A stretch of 9,634 nt of DNA from CAYHWW01 sp964360145 (GTDB taxonomy: Bacteria; Bdellovibrionota; UBA1018; CAYHWW01), in NCBI GenBank assembly GCA_964360145.1, contig CAYHWW010000131.1, forward strand, positions 1 to 9,634. Direction: 5' to 3'. Position numbers and translations under genes: made by a program. Under the pieces are notes generated by a model. That model was not told the DNA's origin and did no database searches. It saw nothing but the letters and a program-made list of their open reading frames with translations. Positions 1 through 5,450 of this stretch are shown here, piece after piece; the stretch's first letter is position 1, and each line of letters starts with the position of its first letter.

Positions 1-2
1 AG

Positions 3-173
3 GTGGAGATCGGCACTCGCCGGGCCAGCCTGATTGGCGCGGCCCTGGGTATTGATCCAGCGTTCATCCTCTTCCCCGATGGCGCCGAAGGGGCGCTCAA
101 AAAAGAAGTCGAGCGCGTGAGTAAAAAGTCATCCCGACTCCTGGCCGAAAAACGAAAGAAGTATGCCGCTTAA
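3..173 (+). CDS. C-terminal fragment of a small protein, possibly an Xre-type HTH regulator (5' end outside window)
   Basis: An open frame enters from the left edge and ends at TAA 171-173, giving 56 visible residues. The first part, with the segment SLIGAALGIDPAFILFP, resembles the end of an Xre/Cro-type helix-turn-helix domain, where a helix of the form 'LIxxALGIDPxxLF' follows the recognition helix. The rest is a highly basic tail rich in Lys and Arg (KKEVERVSKKSSRLLAEKRKK), probably helical. The helix-turn-helix itself is not visible, so DNA binding is inferred. The gene converges on the minus-strand gene ending at 324. The 150 bp between them (174-323) holds no clear hairpin with a U-run and no gene I can support. 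Confidence 0.55.
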   Translation: MEIGTRRASLIGAALGIDPAFILFPDGAEGALKKEVERVSKKSSRLLAEKRKKYAA

Positions 174-323
174 AGGAAAGGATAGGCAGAATAAACGCTC
201 TATCGGCCGCTGCGTGCCCGGATTTGGGGTGGGTCTAGCCGTGGAATGGACGATGGTCTGGTGCATGAATCCATGGGCATAGCTGCGTCCACATCCGGGA
301 CCGTGGTGGCCAGCTCGCCAAGT

Positions 324-1802
324 TCAGCGCCGCGAGACGCAACGCACTGCATAGTTGTCTGAACTAGCGCGACTGAAGAGGCCGACGTAGCCCGTACGCC
401 CAACGAACGCGTAGGCGTCATAGGAGTCGGGGTGAACCCGCGAAGACCAAAACTGTCGGTACTGATTATAAGAAAAAAGATCAGGCAATTCGCCAGCAGC
501 ATCCTTGCCGAGACTGCGTGTCCATTCTTTGATCTGTGGACCTGATGGCAGCTCCCCGCCCCGGCTGCGACAGTAGGCCACAGCGTCAACGAGGTTCATG
601 GTTTCTCGGCTCGCCTCGCTCCAAATCAATCCCGTGTGCTCGTCGAGCCAGGCACCACCGCTCGCCCGGGTGAAGCGCGTGCCGTTGGGCATGACCACGG
701 TTTCACCTTCCACGTTGTGTCCATTGAGGTAGGCTCGCAGCGCTGGCGTGAGGTCTTGGTAGCGCCGCCCACCCCCTACCCAGCGATCCCGGGCGATGAA
801 GAACGCTGCCTGGGGGGGCACCCACACCATGAAGTCTTCTCTACTGATGAGGTCACCCTCCCGCTCCACATTGAAGCGATAGGGCCGGTCCCCCACAGTG
901 AGGAGCACCTCGCGCACGGCAGGCCTCACCGTGTTGTTCTCTACTACGGCTCTCACCAGGATGTTGCCAGGCAAGACGGTAGGCACGGACAACCACTGCC
1001 GCAAAGCTGCAGTGACAGTGGTCAGTATCCCCGTGCGCACCAAGGCTTCAAGGGCCGCCCGATCCCCGTCGGGCATGGGGGCGGGCATGGGGCGGTTGTG
1101 CTCCATGGGCACTACGAGCCTCACCGCCTCGCGCCAATGGGCGGACTCGTGGGATGGGATTTGCCGCCATAGCTCCTCCAAGGGCATCACCGTACGCGAG
1201 AGCTGCCTTTCCCCTTCACGCCATGCGGAGCCCCTTTCAAACCACTCGCCAGCTACGAGAATCCGCGGCTCCGCCCCCGCGGGAGGTGCGCCTGGCGTGG
1301 GGACCAGCTCCATCCGTGCCCGATAGCGAGTACCACTGATGGTGAAGAGCACCTCGCGGATGCGTGGCGTTGCGCCACTGTCGTGGATGAGTTCGATGAC
1401 AACAGGGTGGCGCGTGCTCGCCGTGGGCAACGGCCCGGGGCGCAGATCAGGCGCGGCAAGCTGCCCAGCTCGGCTCATCGCCCCCATCGTCAAGACATGG
1501 CTCATATGAACACGAATGCTCAAATCCGCAGCACCCCGAACCCCGGTCAAGGGGAAAGCGATGACCCGCGTGCGCTCCAAAGCCTGCCGGGCGTCGGCCG
1601 GGATGGCGTCAAAGCTGCGGAAATACGTGGACTCCAGCGCAATCTCACGGGCCGCGGTACGATAGACACCGGCGCTACGACAGATGCCAGCCTCCGCGCC
1701 GTGGGCCAGCATCGGGGCGCACACCGCAATGCCCGTTGCGCGGATGACGATGGCTGCGACGAGAGAGGCAAGTTTTACCCACGGGGCGGGGCGGTTCTTC
1801 AC
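324..1802 (-). CDS. Exported protein with an internal duplication and a C-terminal Lcl/DUF1566-like domain
   Basis: 492 residues. The start is GTG at 1802; an in-frame stop at 1827-1829 leaves no earlier start, and no good Shine-Dalgarno is visible. Residues 1-38 look like a Sec signal peptide: basic MKNR, a hydrophobic stretch around 11-32, and possible cleavage after AHGAEA. The middle holds two diverged copies of a module. REVLFTISGTRYR (149-161) and REVLLTVGDRPYR (297-309) are their best-matching cores, each preceded by a beta-like strand and followed by a Trp/Arg/Gly-rich segment. Residues about 380-492 read as an Lcl/DUF1566 (FGE/C-type-lectin-like) domain: TGLIWSEAS, then NLVDAVAYCRSRGGELPS, a WSS segment and a terminal NYAVRCVS. 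Cys411 and Cys488 could form the disulfide often seen in this fold. The likely location is periplasm or cell surface. The ligand is unknown. The middle module is not a family I recognise. Confidence 0.8.
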   Translation of the reverse strand: MKNRPAPWVKLASLVAAIVIRATGIAVCAPMLAHGAEAGICRSAGVYRTAAREIALESTYFRSFDAIPADARQALERTRVIAFPLTGVRGAADLSIRVHMSHVLTMGAMSRAGQLAAPDLRPGPLPTASTRHPVVIELIHDSGATPRIREVLFTISGTRYRARMELVPTPGAPPAGAEPRILVAGEWFERGSAWREGERQLSRTVMPLEELWRQIPSHESAHWREAVRLVVPMEHNRPMPAPMPDGDRAALEALVRTGILTTVTAALRQWLSVPTVLPGNILVRAVVENNTVRPAVREVLLTVGDRPYRFNVEREGDLISREDFMVWVPPQAAFFIARDRWVGGGRRYQDLTPALRAYLNGHNVEGETVVMPNGTRFTRASGGAWLDEHTGLIWSEASRETMNLVDAVAYCRSRGGELPSGPQIKEWTRSLGKDAAGELPDLFSYNQYRQFWSSRVHPDSYDAYAFVGRTGYVGLFSRASSDNYAVRCVSRR

Positions 1803-2063
1803 GTCTGACTTTTCGGTGGCAGGGGCTTAGTTCTGTACGAGATTGCGTGCGCCCGCGCAAAATAATTTCGATTTTACTTGACGAGGGTTCAGCGCGAAGT
1901 GGTGCCCCCGCCCAGAATTCACCCGCAATTTGCGCGGTAGTTCGCTCTGTGACGTGCTGTGGACGGACTTGAGGCCTCGTGCCTTGTCTTTTTCGCGGAA
2001 GGCAATGGCGGGCATTCCTGCGCGAAATCTAGCGCAGGAAAAACCGATGATAGAGTGCGTCCC
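1803..2063. promoter_or_regulatory. Divergent intergenic region between the Lcl-like gene and the HNH gene
   Basis: This 261-bp non-coding stretch separates two divergent starts (GTG 1802 minus, ATG 2064 plus), so promoters for both must lie here or overlap the genes. An AT-rich patch (1859-1879) contains TAAAAT on the minus strand (1871-1876), a five-of-six match to a -10 box for the left gene. The paired -35 (TTCGCG, 1893-1898) is poor. No convincing sigma-70 promoter is seen for the plus gene: TTGACG at 1878-1883 has no -10 partner. A perfect inverted repeat near the HNH start is listed separately. Confidence 0.4.
2015..2040. promoter_or_regulatory. Perfect inverted repeat just upstream of the HNH gene
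   Basis: TTCCTGCGC (2015-2023), an 8-nt spacer, then GCGCAGGAA (2032-2040): 9-bp arms with no mismatch, ending 23 nt before the HNH ATG. On the plus strand it is followed by AAA then CC rather than a T-run, so it is not an intrinsic terminator for that strand. On the minus strand the T-run precedes the stem instead of following it. It could be an operator for a dimeric repressor or a stem in the 5' leader near the ribosome-binding region. Which one cannot be decided from sequence alone. Confidence 0.5.
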
Positions 2064-2972
2064 ATGAACTTAAAACATCTCTCTTCTGAGCGCCTCATCA
2101 CTGAATTGAAAACCCTTGTCGCCGACGAACGGAGGGTGGGCGTGGCTATTTTACACCACCTGCGTGAGGTGGAAGAGCGACGGCTGTACCTCTCTCAATA
2201 TCAGTGCCCTTCTCTCTTTGAATTTGCAGTGCGGGTGCTGGGCTACAGCAACGACGCGGCCTGGCGCCGCATCACGGCCATGCGGGCGCTGAGAGCGCTG
2301 CCCTCGCTTCAATGTAAAATAGAAAGCGGTGCCTTGAGCCTCACCGTGGTGGCCCGGGCCACGCAGTTTTTTAAAGAAGAGGGGGTTCAATGTGAAGCCG
2401 AAAAACTTGCGGTCTTCGCGAAGCTTGAAGGCAAGTCCACGCGGCAGGCAGAGGTGGTATTCGCTGCTCAGTCTTCAAAACCCACGGCAACAAGGACGCT
2501 GAAAGTGGAGCTCAGTGCCGAAGATTACGCGAGTCTTGAAAAACTCCGGGGCCTCTTGAGTCACCGAGGCCAAGGCAAGGCGGGTACACTCGCCGGCGTG
2601 CTGGCCGTTCTCATTGAAGAGGGCTTAGATAAACATGACCCCGTGCGCATCGAGGCACGCAGTGAACGCCGTCGTGCGGCATCACCTGGGGCGCCCCAAG
2701 TATTGAGCACTGCCACAGAGCAAAAGACCGAGTCACCCGCCCCCGCTGCTGGATCGTCTCGACACATCCCTGCGGCGATCAAACGCAGCGTGTGGCTCAG
2801 AGATAGCGGCAAATGCACTGAACCTGACTGCGGAGCGACGAAGTATCTGCACTACGATCATGTGCAGCCATTTTTTCTGGGCGGTGAGCACAGCGCCCGA
2901 AACCTCCGGCTACTGTGCAGCGCCCATCATAGCGCCGTGACGCGGGAAGTGTTTGGGGGCTTGCCGAGCTGA
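2064..2972 (+). CDS. HNH endonuclease family protein
   Basis: 302 residues from ATG 2064. The frame is open back to 1959, but the extra 35 residues look non-family, run across the inverted repeat, and the expected family N-terminus (MNLKHLSSERLI) begins at 2064. Residues 1-110 form the helical N-terminal region seen in HNH proteins of Bdellovibrio-like bacteria: REVEERRLYL, LFEFAVRVLGYSNDAAWRRI, then KIESGALSLT. An Ala/Pro/Ser-rich linker spans about 195-235. The C-terminal HNH domain (about 235-302) keeps a Cys pair (C251, C256), the DH catalytic pair (D265, H266), the middle Asn (N280) and C285 with H288. The Cys residues suggest a zinc-stabilised HNH fold. It should act as a metal-dependent DNA nuclease; substrate and biological role are unknown. 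No methyltransferase or immunity gene lies beside it, so a restriction role is not supported. The Shine-Dalgarno is weak. Family relationship and taxonomic association are from memory. Confidence 0.88.
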   Translation: MNLKHLSSERLITELKTLVADERRVGVAILHHLREVEERRLYLSQYQCPSLFEFAVRVLGYSNDAAWRRITAMRALRALPSLQCKIESGALSLTVVARATQFFKEEGVQCEAEKLAVFAKLEGKSTRQAEVVFAAQSSKPTATRTLKVELSAEDYASLEKLRGLLSHRGQGKAGTLAGVLAVLIEEGLDKHDPVRIEARSERRRAASPGAPQVLSTATEQKTESPAPAAGSSRHIPAAIKRSVWLRDSGKCTEPDCGATKYLHYDHVQPFFLGGEHSARNLRLLCSAHHSAVTREVFGGLPS

Positions 2973-3056
2973 GGGCGTCGCGGCTCTGGCATCACGGAAA
3001 ATCGACGGTTGTCGGCTCTAATGGCGAGTGGAGGATTGAGGCTCTAGGTCCATACA

Positions 3057-3779
3057 TCAATTGTGATGTTGGCCGACGTTGCGGCGCGGTCGTAGGGGCG
3101 CCACTTCTATGTAAACCACCTGTACCCCGTCCATGACCTCGGGCCACGAAGGGTCGATGAATGTGCCGAGGGGGATGCTTACGCGTACGACATAGTTGCG
3201 AACGCCATTAAAAACCTCGGCTGATATGCCTACAGCCGCTTGGTCCACGCCGAGGCCTTCGAGCTCACGTTTGACCTTCTGCTTTGCCGCTCGGGCCCTC
3301 GCCAACGTGGCTCTGCCATATTTCTCAGCAACGGTGCTGCTGTGATTGAGACCTGCCCATAAAATAGTGTCCGAACTGGCGCCGGACAACAAGTTTTTCA
3401 GGTCGCGCACGGTGCCCGTCAACTCCACGAAAATCACGCCGCGGTTGAGATGCCAGAGATATTCAGGCGACTGCACTTGCAGGCGATGAAACCATCCAAC
3501 AACACTGGTGTACTCTTCCACCAATCTTTGGGTATCCGCTTGAGCGCCATCATCGTCTCCATAGCGCTGAGCCAGAGCGCTGAGCTTCAGTAGGGCGTAG
3601 ATTTTTCCTGTGCCACTGCCATCGCCTTGGAGCAGTTCAGCCAAACCCGCGGTGATTCCGTTATCAGCAAGTGCGGGCTCGCAAACAGGGCGCCCCCCGC
3701 GGCTGACGGCGTGAGCCTCGGGCAGCACGAGTAGGAATTGAGAGACAAACAAAACAGAAAAGAGTGCAGTGAAACGCAT
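3057..3779 (-). CDS. Exported protein of unknown function, possible degenerate OmpA-like domain
   Basis: 240 residues, ATG at 3777-3779, preceded by a strong Shine-Dalgarno GGAGG (3785-3789, minus) with 5-nt spacing. Residues 1-24 form a clear Sec signal peptide: MR, a hydrophobic core, cleavage after EAHA. The mature protein has one Cys (C33), not in a lipobox. Residues about 113-205 have a strand-helix-strand-helix-strand layout recalling the OmpA C-terminal fold: GVIFVEL, VRDLKNLLSG, TILWAGLNHS, then LARARAAKQKVKRELEGLGV, and later YVVRVSI and QVVYIEV. The 'RAxxVxxxLxxxGV' part is the best resemblance. The Asp of the usual 'GHTD' peptidoglycan-binding motif is missing, so function may differ or the resemblance may be chance. 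The likely location is periplasm. It lies 87 bp downstream of glpD with its own candidate promoter, and converges on the HNH gene. The 84-bp gap between those two (2973-3056) shows no intrinsic terminator. Confidence 0.75.
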   Translation of the reverse strand: MRFTALFSVLFVSQFLLVLPEAHAVSRGGRPVCEPALADNGITAGLAELLQGDGSGTGKIYALLKLSALAQRYGDDDGAQADTQRLVEEYTSVVGWFHRLQVQSPEYLWHLNRGVIFVELTGTVRDLKNLLSGASSDTILWAGLNHSSTVAEKYGRATLARARAAKQKVKRELEGLGVDQAAVGISAEVFNGVRNYVVRVSIPLGTFIDPSWPEVMDGVQVVYIEVAPLRPRRNVGQHHN

Positions 3780-3799
3780 GGACCCCTCCGGTGAGGCAG

Positions 3800-3828
3800 G
3801 AAGTACAATGCCCGACCCATTGTGTCAA
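3800..3828 (-). promoter_or_regulatory. Candidate promoter of the exported protein gene, with an inverted repeat in the spacer
   Basis: On the minus strand a perfect -35 TTGACA (3823-3828) is followed after 17 nt by TACTTC (3800-3805), or after 15 nt by TGTACT (3802-3807). Neither -10 is strong. Between the two boxes lies ACAATG-N7-CATTGT (3805-3823), an inverted repeat with perfect 6-bp arms that could be a repressor site. It falls in the 87-bp gap between the glpD stop and the downstream start, which fits separate regulation of the last gene. This is a prediction from consensus matching only. Confidence 0.4.
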
Positions 3829-3866
3829 TTTGCGATAGGTGCACTCGCTGCAGAAACAGGGCGTAC

Positions 3867-5450
3867 TCAGTCCCCCCGAGCCCGCCACTGCATCCCCATG
3901 GCAAGCTTGGCTTCCGTGGCTTTGATCTCAGCGCCGCGGCGAGCGCTGTCCCAGCCCAATGCGGCGGCACAGAGATCCGCTACGCGCTCCAGGATGCGCC
4001 GCTCCAGCCCCGGACCCTGGGTCCAGAGTGGCGTGCGACGGAACACCACATCTTCGAGGGTCAACGGCACTTGATTACTGAGGGCCCAGCGCACGTCTTC
4101 TTCCGTGAATCGCCCCCAAAGCGGTTTGCCGCCCTGACCCCGGGCTTTGTATTCTTCAGCCTTGGAGAGAGGCTGCTTTGAATCCCCAGCCTTGGTGCCA
4201 GGAAATGCGAAGTCGGCGATCTCCGCTGACATGGGGCGGAACGTCGTGTACTTGCCGCCGGCCACGAACACCACGCCATCACTGTTGTGCCAGATCTCAT
4301 GCTCCCGAGATGTCTTCGCCTCATTGCTCGCGCCCTCATCGAGGAGGGGGCGCACGCCGGCGTAGGTGCTGACGATGTCTTTTTCCGTCAGTTTCGCGTC
4401 GGGGAAGAAACTCGCGAGGTTGGCGAGGAGATACTGGACTTCCGCGCCATGGGCGTGCACTTCATCGAGGTCCCCCCGCTCCGGCGCATCCGTGGTGCCC
4501 ACGATGACCATCTCGGCCCCTGCGCCGAAATCTTTGCGGGGGATGACGAAGATGATGCGCTTGTCCGGCGCGAACATGACGAGGCAACCATCGATGGGGA
4601 AGCGCTTCCACGGGATGAGCAGGTGAATGCCACGACTGGGCTTCATGACCATGCCGCTGCCGCCTTGAAACACATCGCCCATGCGATCGGTCCAGGGGCC
4701 CACGCAGGTGATGACCTCTTTGGTGCGCACTGTGAAAGCCTCGCCGCTGGTGGCTCGATGCGCCGTGGCCTGGGGTGGCAGGTTTTCTTTCACCGTGATG
4801 AGGAACTCCCTAGGGCTGCGGGGCTCCGGCACGAGGGCCACTTTTTCCACCCTGGCATAGTTGTAGCTCTCTGCCCCATGAAGGTGGGCATCCGCCAAAC
4901 ACTCCAGCACCATTTCGTCGTCCATCATCATGGCGTCGGCGTAGGCTAGCCCCCCTTCAAGGCCCTTCATGCGCAGCCCGGGGAACTTCTCTTTCATGCG
5001 GGCAGCAGTGAGTTTTTTATGGAAGAACGGCGTGCGAAAAAGAGCCAGGCCATCGTAGAGCCACAGCCCCATTTGCAGCATCCAGCCAGGGCGGGCCGCG
5101 GGGGACGGCGAATCCTCGCGCTCGTAGAGGGGCAGCACGAATTCGAGGGGCAAGACGAGATGGGGATGAGTTTTTATCAGCCAGTGCCGCTCGGCAAGGG
5201 CTTCGAAAACTAAACCGAAATCATACATCTCTAAGTAACGCAGACCACCGTGGATGAGCTTCGACGACTTACTTGAAGTGGCTGATGCGAAGTCCCCCTT
5301 TTCGAAAAGCACGATCTTCAAACCCCGCAGCGCCAACTCCCGGGCAACCCCCGCCCCGACGATGCCACCACCGATGATGACCGCATCGTAGAGCGGGCCC
5401 TGCCCCGCGCCTAGGCGCTGCAAGCCTCGGGCTCTGCTCTTGGAATTCAT
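3867..5450 (-). CDS. glpD: FAD-dependent glycerol-3-phosphate dehydrogenase
   Basis: 527 residues, a normal length for GlpD. It oxidises sn-glycerol 3-phosphate to dihydroxyacetone phosphate and passes electrons to the quinone pool at the inner face of the cytoplasmic membrane. The FAD-binding Rossmann motif VIIGGGIVGAG is at 24-34. The family signature TSSKSSKLIHGGLRYLE lies at 58-74, the second flavin segment GGKYTTFR at 398-405, and the C-terminal DAO_C helical domain about 445-527. The ATG at 5450 overlaps the aspS stop by four bases (ATGA). No strong Shine-Dalgarno precedes it, so translation probably depends on ribosomes finishing aspS. Pairing with aspS is unusual: no glpF, glpK or glpR is visible. 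The 18 residues before the FAD strand are a short basic extension, so a slightly later start cannot be excluded. Confidence 0.95.
   Translation of the reverse strand: MNSKSRARGLQRLGAGQGPLYDAVIIGGGIVGAGVARELALRGLKIVLFEKGDFASATSSKSSKLIHGGLRYLEMYDFGLVFEALAERHWLIKTHPHLVLPLEFVLPLYEREDSPSPAARPGWMLQMGLWLYDGLALFRTPFFHKKLTAARMKEKFPGLRMKGLEGGLAYADAMMMDDEMVLECLADAHLHGAESYNYARVEKVALVPEPRSPREFLITVKENLPPQATAHRATSGEAFTVRTKEVITCVGPWTDRMGDVFQGGSGMVMKPSRGIHLLIPWKRFPIDGCLVMFAPDKRIIFVIPRKDFGAGAEMVIVGTTDAPERGDLDEVHAHGAEVQYLLANLASFFPDAKLTEKDIVSTYAGVRPLLDEGASNEAKTSREHEIWHNSDGVVFVAGGKYTTFRPMSAEIADFAFPGTKAGDSKQPLSKAEEYKARGQGGKPLWGRFTEEDVRWALSNQVPLTLEDVVFRRTPLWTQGPGLERRILERVADLCAAALGWDSARRGAEIKATEAKLAMGMQWRARGD

Noticed and set aside
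200..589. Minus-strand open frame overlapping the 3' end of the Lcl-like gene
   Set aside because: Most of it overlaps the conserved Lcl-like domain in another frame, and the extra part shows no domain.
636..1326. Overlapping plus-strand open frames opposite the Lcl-like gene
   Set aside because: They lie opposite a gene with a signal peptide, internal repeat and a recognisable C-terminal domain; they have none of these.
1959..2063. 35-codon upstream extension of the HNH gene
   Set aside because: The extension crosses the inverted repeat, looks unlike the family N-terminus, and the canonical MNLK start is at 2064.
2982..3045. Three copies of GGCTCT in the gap between the HNH gene and the exported protein gene
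   Set aside because: The copies are 6 bp, irregularly spaced (32 and 26 bp) and likely by chance; not enough for a repeat array or CRISPR.
3054..3069. Inverted repeat ACATCA-N4-TGATGT at the stop codon of the exported protein gene, considered as a terminator
   Set aside because: The stem is short and AT-rich and no T-run follows on either strand.
4287..4949. Plus-strand open frame opposite glpD
   Set aside because: It is antisense to glpD, whose motifs are intact through this region, and has no family resemblance.
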